DNA from: a cyanobacterium PCC 7702
GTDB lineage: Bacteria; Cyanobacteriota; Cyanobacteriia; Cyanobacteriales; Nostocaceae
Reading direction: 5' to 3'
DNA: 64,000 bases
NCBI GenBank assembly: GCA_000332255.1
Contig: KB235926.1
Span: 2,801,777 to 2,865,776, forward strand
In this document: one piece after another, positions 38,021 to 47,104 of the stretch
Numbering within the stretch: position 1 is the first letter of the stretch
How the letters are laid out: each line of letters opens with the position of its first letter
Made by a program: the position numbers and the translations under genes
Notes under the pieces: model-generated
What the model saw: only the letters and a program-made list of their open reading frames with translations
What the model was told of the DNA's origin: nothing
The model's database searches: none

Positions 38021-39520
38021 ATGAAACTGCGGGAGTTAATAGCTACTGTAGAGGGAATTTTAGAATTACCCCAACATCCAGCCTTAGAAGGCGAGGTAAA
38101 AGGATTGACAACTAATTCCCATGCTACCAGTCCGGGAGACTTATTTATCGGTATGCCCGGAACTCGAGTTGATGGCGGAGATTTTTGGCAAAGTGCCATC
38201 TCGAGGGGTGCTGTCGCTGCCATTGTCTCTGCAAATGCATGGCAAAAACATCCCCCCACACCAGAAGCTTGCGTGATTAGCGCTGCGGACATGACCAAGG
38301 TCTGTGCTCAAATAGCAGCTGCTTTTTACGACTATCCGGGACGCAAGCTCAAACTTGTGGGAGTAACCGGTACTAATGGCAAAACTACAACTACTCACTT
38401 AATTGAGTATTTTTTAAGAAAAGCTCATAAACCTACTGCTTTGATGGGAACTTTGTATACCCGTTGGGAAGGATTTACGCAAACTGCTATCCACACCACA
38501 CCGTTTGCGGTGGATCTGCAACGCCAGCTAGCTGAAGCTGTTGCTGCGGGGAACGAATACAGCGTCATGGAAGTTAGTTCCCATGCTTTAGCCCAGGGAA
38601 GAATATTGGGTTGTCAATTTGAAGTAGGAGTATTTACTAACCTCACCCAAGATCACCTGGACTTTCACCGCGATATGGAAGATTACTTTGCAGCCAAAGC
38701 TTTGCTGTTTAGCTCCGATTATCTCAAAGGACGAGCAATCATTAATGTTGATGACCCCTACGGAAGGCGATTAATATCGTCAACAGATGCAGCTGAGGTT
38801 TGGAGTTATAGCATTAGCGATTCTACAGCCGATTTGTGGATGAGCGACCTTACTTACGAACCAAACGGTGTTAGGGGTACGCTTCACACACCCAAGGGCG
38901 AAGCTGCGTTTCACTCACCTTTAGTCGGTCAGTACAACCTTGCTAATTTATTGGCAGCTACAGGAGCAGTTTTACATTTAGGGTTAGATTTAGAATTGAT
39001 AACTTCTACTATTTTTGAGTTTCCAGGAGTTCCTGGAAGAATGGAAAGGGTACAAATTAGCCCCCAACAGGATATTAGCGTGATTGTAGATTATGCCCAT
39101 ACTCCTGATAGCTTGGAAAATTTGCTAAAAGCTGCACGTCCTTTTATACCCGGGAAGATGATTTGCGTGTTTGGTTGCGGTGGAGACAGGGACAGGACAA
39201 AGCGCCCAAAAATGGGTAACATAGCTGCAACCTTGGCTGATGTGGTGGTGGTAACATCCGATAATCCTCGCACCGAAGATCCGGAAAGAATTTTGCAAGA
39301 TATTTTGGCAGGAATACCCCAAACACTCCAGCCAATTGTAATATGCGATCGCGCCACCGCCATTCGCACTGCAATTTTGCAAGCACAACCCGGAGATGGT
39401 GTTTTGCTTGCGGGTAAAGGTCATGAAGATTACCAAATTCTCGGAACGGAAAAAATTCACTTTGATGATAGAGAACACGCCCGGGATGCTTTAGCAGCGA
39501 GATTAGCTATAAAAGGCTAG
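38021..39520 (+). CDS. murE: UDP-MurNAc-tripeptide synthetase (meso-diaminopimelate adding)
   Basis: A 499-residue Mur ligase. Domains in order: N-terminal UDP-binding fold, central ATPase with GVTGTNGKTTTTHL (P-loop 116-122), and C-terminal domain. The DNPR motif (TSDNPRTEDP) signals meso-diaminopimelate as the added amino acid, as expected for a cyanobacterium. Preceded by the glutaredoxin-like gene, followed by a probable terminator. Confidence 0.95.
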   Translation: MKLRELIATVEGILELPQHPALEGEVKGLTTNSHATSPGDLFIGMPGTRVDGGDFWQSAISRGAVAAIVSANAWQKHPPTPEACVISAADMTKVCAQIAAAFYDYPGRKLKLVGVTGTNGKTTTTHLIEYFLRKAHKPTALMGTLYTRWEGFTQTAIHTTPFAVDLQRQLAEAVAAGNEYSVMEVSSHALAQGRILGCQFEVGVFTNLTQDHLDFHRDMEDYFAAKALLFSSDYLKGRAIINVDDPYGRRLISSTDAAEVWSYSISDSTADLWMSDLTYEPNGVRGTLHTPKGEAAFHSPLVGQYNLANLLAATGAVLHLGLDLELITSTIFEFPGVPGRMERVQISPQQDISVIVDYAHTPDSLENLLKAARPFIPGKMICVFGCGGDRDRTKRPKMGNIAATLADVVVVTSDNPRTEDPERILQDILAGIPQTLQPIVICDRATAIRTAILQAQPGDGVLLAGKGHEDYQILGTEKIHFDDREHARDALAARLAIKG

Positions 39521-39845
39521 CTTTGAGGCGATCGCTCTATCTTTTTTGAGGGTGTCTGCTTTGTTTGCAGTTCGCCCTCTCTTTTTATACGTATATTTAC
39601 TGAAGTTTCCTGTTCTTTTATGACATAAAACTGCATATAGTATTTCCGTTCGCGGATCCTGCTGATTGAACCATGCCTTTAAAACCATTAACTTATCACT
39701 CGCGTAGCGGAGAATTTCTGGATTCCAGAACTCCATTCAATTTAGTAATTTCTTTTCTCAAAAAATAAACACTTGTAGTGCAAATTAACTCTTAGTGTTA
39801 ATTATTGCTTTATTATTCTTGGTATTGCCCTAGCACGCTTGGCTC
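39521..39845. other. Intergenic region, murE / DICT kinase
   Basis: About 325 bases. Besides the terminator at 39548 I see no gene or repeat; the second half is A+T-rich and probably holds the promoter of the following gene. Confidence 0.4.
39548..39586 (+). terminator. Rho-independent terminator after murE
   Basis: GAGGG (39548-39552) pairs with CCCTC (39575-39579), and an inner CTGC/GCAG stem closes a 7-base loop. A run of five T residues follows at 39582-39586. It lies 28 bases after the murE stop. Confidence 0.6.
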
Positions 39846-41252
39846 ATGAAAGTTTTTCCGGCTCAGAAACTGTCAATTTATAACCTGGCCTTATTGAGCG
39901 TACAACCGTCTCCTTTGTCGTTGTCCCTAACTCCTGCTAATTTGCTGTCTCTGTTGAGGTCGCAAATTGACTTGTTAATCGAACAAGAGATTGCAGCTAC
40001 TTTGTGGGTAAAGCTACCACCAGGACAAATTTGGCATTCGGAAATTCAACGCTATCGACAAAAATTTGGCGACGCTGTTACTATTTGTACTTTTGAGGTC
40101 GCCCAAACGCCAAAAAAGCAAGAAAATCGAGATTTTAGCTCCTCTTCTTCTTTATGCAAGCACAATTCTCGCCTTTTCTATTCATCGCTGGAAGTACAAT
40201 TTCCCGGCAATTACCAGTTGCAAAGGGAATATTTCCTGATCGTACTGTCACCAAAATTTAGCAGTTTAATTGTTGCCTGTCGAGCTAGGAAAAGTCAGAA
40301 AACATTAATGGGAATTAATACCATTGACGGCAAAGTTATTCAGCAAGTTTTATCTGGAATGCAAAAAGCAATACCAGCAGAATCTTTGGCAAAGGTACCC
40401 TTCGATTTTGTGTCTCCAACTGTACTGGAAACAACCCTGATCGATAAACTGCTGGCCAAGCAAACTCTGCGACAAGAGGAAATTTATCATGAAATAATTC
40501 GCAAGCGAATCGCCAGAGTGGAACAGCAAAAACAAAAGCTGTATAAAAGTTTGCAATTAAAAGACGAGTTTTTGGACACTGCATGTCAAGAACTGCGCAT
40601 ACCTCTAACACACATGAAAACAGCTTTGAGCTTGTTAAACTCGCCAAATCTTAAAAACTCTCAACGCCAGCGCTACTTGCAGATGCTCAATGCTGAGTGC
40701 GATCGGCAAACTTCCCTGATTAATGGAGTCTTGGAACTGATCCAGATCGAACGCAATTTCAAGCAAACAACTTTGGAACTGGTACGCCTCTCAGACATAG
40801 TACCCGGCGTAGTCAGTACTTACCAGCCTTTAGCACAAGAAAAAGGCATTATGCTAGCTTACACCGTATCTGCCGAACTTCCTCCTGTTTGGTGCGTTCC
40901 TGGCGGACTGAGACAGATTGTGATTCATTTACTTTCCAATAGCATTAAATTTACTCCCTGCGGCGGTCAAGTTTGGGTACGCGGTCGCGCTCGGGGCGAT
41001 CGCGTTTTTTTAGAATTCCGCGACACTGGTATTGGTATTTCTGAGAACGATATTGCCAAAATATTTGACCGCTTTTATCGCGTCCGTCCAGCAGCTAGTG
41101 AAGATCGAGGTGGTTCCGGTTTGGGTTTAACCATTGTACGGCAATTATTAGAAAGTTGTGGTGGTTCTATTTCTGTCAAAAGCAAGCCCTCGGAAGGTTC
41201 TACTTTCACAGTGCAATTAGTTAGCGCCAGTAACAAAACCCATCAAAACTAG
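39846..41252 (+). CDS. DICT-domain histidine-kinase-like protein lacking the phospho-acceptor His
   Basis: A 468-residue protein without membrane segments. A DICT sensory domain (about 10-170) and a coiled region precede a HisKA dimerisation region. Its H-box reads CQELRIPLT (Gln248) where SHELRTPLT is expected; the codon is CAA, one base from His. The HATPase_c domain looks intact: N-box LLSNSIKF, G1 DTGIGIS, F-box and G2 GGSGLGLTI. It may thus bind ATP and phosphorylate a partner in trans, but should not autophosphorylate on His248. Its stop overlaps that of the next gene, which runs towards it and has the opposite defect. Confidence 0.82.
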   Translation: MKVFPAQKLSIYNLALLSVQPSPLSLSLTPANLLSLLRSQIDLLIEQEIAATLWVKLPPGQIWHSEIQRYRQKFGDAVTICTFEVAQTPKKQENRDFSSSSSLCKHNSRLFYSSLEVQFPGNYQLQREYFLIVLSPKFSSLIVACRARKSQKTLMGINTIDGKVIQQVLSGMQKAIPAESLAKVPFDFVSPTVLETTLIDKLLAKQTLRQEEIYHEIIRKRIARVEQQKQKLYKSLQLKDEFLDTACQELRIPLTHMKTALSLLNSPNLKNSQRQRYLQMLNAECDRQTSLINGVLELIQIERNFKQTTLELVRLSDIVPGVVSTYQPLAQEKGIMLAYTVSAELPPVWCVPGGLRQIVIHLLSNSIKFTPCGGQVWVRGRARGDRVFLEFRDTGIGISENDIAKIFDRFYRVRPAASEDRGGSGLGLTIVRQLLESCGGSISVKSKPSEGSTFTVQLVSASNKTHQN

Positions 41253-42823
41253 AAATTCCCGGTTTTCGATTTTGCATTTCCCTTGTTTTCCGCTCCTTCT
41301 AAAGGCAGGAAAATAGTTAGTACTTCTCCATATTGCGGACGCTCGCGCACAATTAATTTACCACCAATTGCTTGGAAAAGATGTTTGGTTGCAGCCAGGT
41401 TTAAGCTAATAGTACCTGTTTCTGGTTGGAACGTCAGCAGCTGGCCAACAGCTTTGCGAACCGGTGGACTGCAAGTAGATCCTGTTACCGTCCCAGTATT
41501 TAGCACTTGAGGTTGGGGTACTAACTGTAGCTTCAACTGATTGCCAGCAGGCACAACTTGCACTTGAATGTGACTGCCAGCAGGTAAACTGCGAGTGAAA
41601 TTTTCCATCAAGCCGGTCAAAACCCGATCCAGCATGGTGGGATTGCTAATCACCGTTGGCAGATTTTGAGGTAAAATGACATCTAGCGTGAGGTTGCGCC
41701 GATTTGCTGCTTCTTGCCACCGCGGAATGCTTGCCTGCAATACTTGTTCCAGGCACATTGCCGTTAGCTGAGTAGTTGTAGGCTTGTCTGCAGCACAAAT
41801 CTCCAATTCCGCTGCCCTAAACAACAATTCCATCCGGTCAATTTGTTCGGTGCACTCGCGCTCGATAATTTGCAGGCGCTGAATCACATTAGCCGGTAAA
41901 CCACGCTGCTTGAGCAGCAGTTTGACAAGGGTACGAATCGTTGTCAAAGGAGTGCGGACTTCGTGAGCAAAAGCTTGTAATAATTCCACCTCCGAACGGG
42001 GAGAAGAAGCAGCCGCACAAGAAACTGCACGCGAGGAGGAAATTTCTGTGTCGGTTTCGGTATCTGTAGCTGCCGCATCAGTACTGCCGCCCACAGATTC
42101 CTTCGCCAAAAGTACCGGACACGAAATTTCTGCCACTCGCTGGCTGCTGTATCCTCCTGCCGGGGTTTGTGCCTGTTGTTCTTCGGGTAATTCTGCTAGC
42201 AACAACTGGCTAAACTGCATCACAATGCGGTAATCTGGCGTGGCATAGGAGTATTTTTGTACAAAATCTTCTAGCTTGGTAAATAAATCGGGGTTGTTTA
42301 GCATCACCCGCGCCCCCAATGCTCGCCACGCTAATTGGGTAACTTCCGGTTCAAAGGAAAATAAGAATACTTTTTTACCATTTTCCTGGTCCGCTAAAAC
42401 CAGTACTAATCTAAATTGTTCTGTAAAAATCAGGCAAAACTGCTCTTTGGCTAGGGGATCTGTTTTGAGTAAAGGTAAAATAAGTTCCTCAGCAGAAGTT
42501 TCGCTGGCGATCGCCACTTGCTCCTTTTGAGACATTTCAAAAGGCATTAGCGCCAAAGGATTAAATGGCTGCGCAGTAAAAGTGATCGACTGCAAGCTTT
42601 GGGTTAGTTCGGGATGACTGAATACCGGTGCTGGTGCAGCTAAAACCAGTCCTTTTTGCCTGCCATCGGGTGAAATCGATGCTAAAGTCTTCAAAAGCAG
42701 CTTTTCTGCAGCTGCCAAGCTGATACGCCACTGTTGTTGCGCTTTTGCAGGTGAACAAACAGCCGCAGTTGATTGGTGATAGGTTAACACTTCGCTCAGA
42801 CTCGGCAAGATCCATTTGTACAC
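41249..42823 (-). CDS. Histidine-kinase-like protein with degenerate ATPase domain
   Basis: A 524-residue protein. An N-terminal sensory part (about 1-210) and a Ser/Thr/Ala-rich linker lead to an intact H-box AHEVRTPLT (His287) within a HisKA helix pair. The ATPase domain is eroded: N-box Asn408 is kept (LMENFTRSL), but the G1 box D-x-G-x-G is absent and G2 is barely visible (ETGTISLNL). It therefore has a phospho-acceptor site but probably cannot bind ATP normally. It converges on the DICT kinase with a 4-base overlap of the stop codons. Confidence 0.82.
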   Translation of the reverse strand: MYKWILPSLSEVLTYHQSTAAVCSPAKAQQQWRISLAAAEKLLLKTLASISPDGRQKGLVLAAPAPVFSHPELTQSLQSITFTAQPFNPLALMPFEMSQKEQVAIASETSAEELILPLLKTDPLAKEQFCLIFTEQFRLVLVLADQENGKKVFLFSFEPEVTQLAWRALGARVMLNNPDLFTKLEDFVQKYSYATPDYRIVMQFSQLLLAELPEEQQAQTPAGGYSSQRVAEISCPVLLAKESVGGSTDAAATDTETDTEISSSRAVSCAAASSPRSEVELLQAFAHEVRTPLTTIRTLVKLLLKQRGLPANVIQRLQIIERECTEQIDRMELLFRAAELEICAADKPTTTQLTAMCLEQVLQASIPRWQEAANRRNLTLDVILPQNLPTVISNPTMLDRVLTGLMENFTRSLPAGSHIQVQVVPAGNQLKLQLVPQPQVLNTGTVTGSTCSPPVRKAVGQLLTFQPETGTISLNLAATKHLFQAIGGKLIVRERPQYGEVLTIFLPLEGAENKGNAKSKTGNF

Positions 42824-43485
42824 AGGCTTTCACCCCTTAATGCAACAGCGACACAGGCAGGCTTTTTACTACTTAATACGAGGTTATCTGTATTTTGGTG
42901 CTGCTGAAAGTCGTATAACCGAACAATAAAGGTGGAATTTCCGTTTTCATCTGGAATGGAACGACAAACTCCACACCAGGCAGCAACTATCTACTATACA
43001 GGAATTTTGTTTAATTCCATTTGATGGCAAATCGATTCTAAATTAGAGCGATATTAGAGCGATCGCTTTGAGCTTAGTGCATTGATAGCACTTTACATCG
43101 GCTACCTACATAAATAGGGTGCAGCAACTTGCAGTACATGCAAAGCACCGTCGCAAAAACTAGTTCGATTAACGTGGTAGTCTTAATTCCCAATTTTTTA
43201 CCGAGTTTGGATAGATTTCTTAGTTCCTTCCCTAGTTGCTAAACTGCCAATCTGGAATCTCATACACCTAATGCAGGTGTAATACTTAAAAAGCATCTGC
43301 GGTTAAAACTACGTTGCACTGCCAACAGGATTGGAAGGATACTTTTCATCCTGGAGCTTTGTTAGAAAGCTTACTTTCATGTGTAAAAATCAACAGTTAT
43401 GATTGGTTACCCAATGCCGAGTAGTATTGAGTACCTCAAAAACAAAGAAAGTGGCAGAACTCTGTACGTGTATGAGGAGTGACTT
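42824..43485. other. Intergenic region upstream of dacB
   Basis: About 660 bases without a plausible gene. It contains a tandem ATTAGAGCGAT repeat at about 43042-43064 merging with a HIP1 site, and a GTA-N8-TAC palindrome at 43421-43434, 51 bases before the dacB start; the latter could be chance. Confidence 0.4.
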
Positions 43486-44808
43486 ATGCTGGAATTAATT
43501 GGCTCAGGCTTAGTTTCTATGTGGCTGGAAATGGCTGGAGTACACCTCAAACCTTTCAATCCTCTTGATTTATTAACATGGCAAAGCAGTCCTAGTTTAA
43601 TTGTTGCTCCCGACCACAATCCAGCAACAACAGTTGTTGTCCAGAACTATCTTCAACAGCTGGTGACATCAAAAATCATGCCTGCAAATTTGCTTGCAAG
43701 TCAAGGAATTTGGATTCAGTCGGGACCGATATTAATGGCTAACTACCAAGGTACAAGTCCTCTTTCCGCTGCATCATTAACTAAGATTGCCACTTCTTTA
43801 GTTGCTTTGAAAACCTGGGGAGCCGATCATCAATTTGAAACCTTAGTTAGCGCTACCGGACCCGTGCAAAATGGAGTACTACAAGGAGATTTAGTGATTA
43901 CTGGTGGTGGCGATCCTTTATTTGTCTGGGAAGAGGCCATCACCTTGGGCAATACTCTCAACCGTATGGGTATCAAACAAGTTAAAGGTAACCTGGTCAT
44001 TGCTGGTAATTTTGCCATGAATTTCCAACAAAATCCACTTCTAGCAGGTCAAGCACTCAAGCAAGCGCTTAACTACACCAGTTGGTCTCGGGCGATTACT
44101 TGGCAATATTCCCTCATGCCTAAAGGTACGCCCAAACCCCAAGTTAAAATTGCTGGTACCGTCAAACTACAGTCGCAGCCGAGTCCTCAACAAACTTTGC
44201 TCATCCGCCACCGTTCTTTGCCTTTGCACCGATTAATCAAGGAGATGAACGTTTTTAGTAACAATGATATGGCACAAATGCTGGCAGACTCGGTAGGAGG
44301 CTACACGGTCGTGCAATCTACCGCTGCCAAACTTGCTAGGGTTCCAGAATCGGAAATTCAGTTAATTAACGGTTCGGGGTTGGGAGTCGAAAATCGCATT
44401 TCTCCCCGAGCTATTTGCGCTATGTTCATGGCCATTCAACGGGAAGCGCTTTCCCAGGGATTAAATTTAGCAGACTTATTCCCCGTCTCTGGATTCGACC
44501 ACCGCGGAACGTTGCATGCCAGACACATTCCTGCTGGTACTATTATTAAAACTGGAACTCTCAATGCCGTTAGTTCGCTAGCAGGAGTTATGCCTACACG
44601 CGATCGCGGTTTGGTTTGGTTTGCCATTATTAACCACGGTCCCTATGTATCAACTTTCCGCGCCCAACAAGATAAGCTTTTGCAACAACTGAGTAAAACA
44701 CTACAAGCTCCCACCGTTATTCCCGCGGAGATCGCCCCTCGCTCTGCTATTGAATCCTTGCCTAAATTGGGTGCTGTTGAACGCAACGAAATTATATCTA
44801 GAAGCTAA
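43486..44808 (+). CDS. dacB: D-alanyl-D-alanine carboxypeptidase/endopeptidase (PBP4, S13 family)
   Basis: A 440-residue low-molecular-weight penicillin-binding protein. It keeps the three active-site motifs: SLTK (Ser97, Lys100), SNN (in FSNNDMAQ) and KTG (in IIKTGTL). The length and the inserted domain between motifs 1 and 2 match the S13 family, which trims or splits peptidoglycan cross-links. No strong signal peptide is seen in the first 30 residues, only a weakly hydrophobic stretch. The start is ATG43486 with GAGGAG eight bases upstream. Confidence 0.9.
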   Translation: MLELIGSGLVSMWLEMAGVHLKPFNPLDLLTWQSSPSLIVAPDHNPATTVVVQNYLQQLVTSKIMPANLLASQGIWIQSGPILMANYQGTSPLSAASLTKIATSLVALKTWGADHQFETLVSATGPVQNGVLQGDLVITGGGDPLFVWEEAITLGNTLNRMGIKQVKGNLVIAGNFAMNFQQNPLLAGQALKQALNYTSWSRAITWQYSLMPKGTPKPQVKIAGTVKLQSQPSPQQTLLIRHRSLPLHRLIKEMNVFSNNDMAQMLADSVGGYTVVQSTAAKLARVPESEIQLINGSGLGVENRISPRAICAMFMAIQREALSQGLNLADLFPVSGFDHRGTLHARHIPAGTIIKTGTLNAVSSLAGVMPTRDRGLVWFAIINHGPYVSTFRAQQDKLLQQLSKTLQAPTVIPAEIAPRSAIESLPKLGAVERNEIISRS

Positions 44809-45115
44809 TTATTGCTGGCTGTAGAAAGTTGTAAGTAAATTTGCTTAGCACTTAAGATTTTGGCGATTGGCTATGGCGGTTGTGCAGTCAAAATTTCTTC
44901 ATCCTAGCTGCGGTAAAAACTTCGTACGTGTGGTAGGACTTGATGTCACTTTTAGCGTTTATTGCATGTTCTGCTGGTAGTTTTAATTACGCTGCATGAT
45001 GTTCGTAGCTTTTAGTCTATGCAGTGTTCTAGTTTTAAGAGCTGCTAGTGGGAATCCTAACCACCAAATTTTCCTACTTCTGCGGTGTAGCGTTACTAGT
45101 TGTTAATTTTTAGGA
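44809..45115. other. Intergenic region, dacB / lptC
   Basis: About 300 bases between convergent genes. No RNA fold, terminator or ORF stands out. Confidence 0.4.
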
Positions 45116-46324
45116 CTACTGGCTGTTAAATGTTTTTTTGGGAATAATTTCTGTTACCACCCGATTGCGCGAGTTACCACCACTAACAACGATATTTTCT
45201 GTTTCAATATTACCAACTGCGTTTTCACCCGTAAATGTCATTGGCGGGTCAAGTTGTTTATAAATTACATTTCCTTGGGCTTCCACTAATTTGCGCTCGA
45301 GATACCATGTTAAGGTTTGAGAGTTGAGGACTTGGCGGTGTTCTCCAACACCCCTAACATTACCCGTTAAGTAAGCAGTTTTTTCGAGTATTTTGAATTG
45401 GCCTTGATTAGCTGTAACAGTTACCTTTTCGCCACGATGGTACAGGCGTACGGGAGCGTTTGTAGTTACGGTTTCTGTGCTTAAGTTCCAACTTACAGAG
45501 TTACTGTTAATTTGCAGTGGTGGTTCTAGTAATTCTATTTGAGCATTTTTAGTAATAGAAGCAATTTTAGTTTTTAAGTTGACTTCAGCTGCATCTCCCC
45601 TACCGCGATCGCTAATTTGATTATTTTTGTAGCGATCAATTTGTAAAGGGCGATCGCCTATTAATTTTTCATCTTTAATTTGCCAAATTAAATGTTCTGT
45701 ACGCATCTGTAAAGGTGGTTCGATGCAGTTAGCTACCACTCCTCCAGAAAAATCTACTCGTTGAGTACGAGTTTTGACTCGCGCTTCCTGCGCTACTGCT
45801 TGTAATTGTTTGTGTGTTCCGTTAATTTGATGGCGAACTATTAACAAGTCTTCCTGGGGGCGCCATTCTAGTTCGTTACCTCGCAATACCGTACCATTGC
45901 GAGGATCGGTAGCAACTATATTACCCTTGAGGAATAATCGTTTCCCATCCTGTTCGATATCTGCTTTTTGCGCTTGTACTTGGTAAACTATTTGGCCATC
46001 TTGGTAAAGTTCGCCGTAGGGACTTTCTGCTTGACCGATTTGCTGTTCTTTAGTATATTTTGCTCGTTTAGCCTTGACTTTCCAAATCGGTCGTCCTCTA
46101 TCATCTGCTTGTTCTAAAGTTACTTCAAAGAAAGTTAATTTACTCTCGGAGTTTTGAGCTTGGGGAGTGTCCGCAGGTGGTTTTGTAAGCTTAGCGCTAT
46201 TCCCGCATCCCGTTAGCCCAAAAACTACCATTAAGCTCAAAGGTAAAAGATACAGCAAGTGGGAGAGTGTCCGAGCTGGCGAGCAATTTTTATACCTCTC
46301 CCTATTGTTACATAACTGTTTCAT
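45116..46324 (-). CDS. lptC: LPS export periplasmic protein LptC (long cyanobacterial form)
   Basis: A 402-residue protein with an N-terminal hydrophobic helix ending in LTGCGN, a lipoprotein-like site. Repeated OstA/LptC-type beta strands follow (for example FFEVTLEQ and ADIEQDGKRLFLKGNIVA). It is about twice the length of E. coli LptC, as is usual in cyanobacteria, and would bridge the inner-membrane Lpt complex and LptA-like parts. Its ATG overlaps the stop of the NYN gene as ATGA, so translation is coupled. Confidence 0.85.
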   Translation of the reverse strand: MKQLCNNRERYKNCSPARTLSHLLYLLPLSLMVVFGLTGCGNSAKLTKPPADTPQAQNSESKLTFFEVTLEQADDRGRPIWKVKAKRAKYTKEQQIGQAESPYGELYQDGQIVYQVQAQKADIEQDGKRLFLKGNIVATDPRNGTVLRGNELEWRPQEDLLIVRHQINGTHKQLQAVAQEARVKTRTQRVDFSGGVVANCIEPPLQMRTEHLIWQIKDEKLIGDRPLQIDRYKNNQISDRGRGDAAEVNLKTKIASITKNAQIELLEPPLQINSNSVSWNLSTETVTTNAPVRLYHRGEKVTVTANQGQFKILEKTAYLTGNVRGVGEHRQVLNSQTLTWYLERKLVEAQGNVIYKQLDPPMTFTGENAVGNIETENIVVSGGNSRNRVVTEIIPKKTFNSQ

Positions 46325-46962
46325 TCTGAAATTTCGAACTGTCCTGGATCTGTATCCGTGGGTTGTTCTAAAAAATTTATACTTGATATAGGTCGGTAGG
46401 GATAGCCTTGGCGGGGAGTTTTCTGGATATCTTCTTTAATTGCTTCTAAATCTATGTAGCGATCGCTAACATTTATCAAACTGTCGCTTGTCATAGAACG
46501 CAAACTCACCACTTCCACCCGCACTCCTCTGTAGCTAACGGAATTGACCGCATACGCTAGGTCGCCGTCGCCGCTTACTAGCACTGCTGTGTCGTAGGAG
46601 TCTACCAAAGCCATCATATCAACCGCAATTTCTACATCTAAGTTTGCCTTTTTAGAGCCGTCTGGTAATTGTACTAAATCCTTGGCTATGACTCGATAAC
46701 CGTTGCGACGCATCCATAACAAAAAGCCTTGCTGCTTTTCGTTTGTTCTGTCCACGCCTGTATAAAAAAAGGCACGCAGTAGCCTCGAGCCACCTGTTAG
46801 TCGACACAAAAGCTTGGTGTAATCAATTTCTATCCCTAATTGTAACGCTGCATAAAATAAATTGGAGCCATCTATAAATATAGCAACGCGACCTCGATTT
46901 TCTAACACTTGCTCCGGCGTAAATATCGAGTCGTTTTCCAAATTATTCAACATTGTTGTCAT
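46321..46962 (-). CDS. NYN-domain (LabA/DUF88-like) putative nuclease
   Basis: A 213-residue PIN-like NYN protein. Acidic positions that would bind metal are present: IFIDGSNLF near the start, VDMMALVDSYD, and VSGDGDLAYAV. Family members include LabA of the cyanobacterial clock and several RNases. The start is ATG46962 or ATG46953; the latter has better spacing to GAGG. It is followed directly by lptC with a 4-base overlap. Why a nuclease-like gene is coupled to LPS export is unclear. Confidence 0.82.
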   Translation of the reverse strand: MTTMLNNLENDSIFTPEQVLENRGRVAIFIDGSNLFYAALQLGIEIDYTKLLCRLTGGSRLLRAFFYTGVDRTNEKQQGFLLWMRRNGYRVIAKDLVQLPDGSKKANLDVEIAVDMMALVDSYDTAVLVSGDGDLAYAVNSVSYRGVRVEVVSLRSMTSDSLINVSDRYIDLEAIKEDIQKTPRQGYPYRPISSINFLEQPTDTDPGQFEISE

Positions 46963-47038
46963 ACCTCATTTTTTATGGATTTAATAATTGATACTTGTGA
47001 GAGAATCATAAAAGTTTACAGAAGCTTATTAATTTTTT

Positions 47039-47059
47039 AGGGCTAATGTAATCAGCCCT
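47039..47059. other. Hairpin downstream of metG
   Basis: AGGGCT (47039-47044) pairs perfectly with AGCCCT (47054-47059) around a 9-base loop. It lies 46 bases after the metG stop, but on the minus strand a run of A, not T, follows, so it is not a classical terminator. Confidence 0.4.
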
Positions 47060-47104
47060 GGGAAAACAAACAAATTCACCCAATACAAAAAAATTGCTGG
47101 AGAA

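Noticed and set aside
43421-43434. GTA-N8-TAC palindrome before dacB as an NtcA site
   Set aside because: No -10 box at standard spacing, and such a six-base pattern should occur about 15 times by chance in 64 kb. No known NtcA control of dacB.
47039-47059. Perfect 6-bp hairpin as the metG terminator
   Set aside because: On the transcribed strand it is followed by A residues, not a U-tract, so it was listed only as a hairpin.
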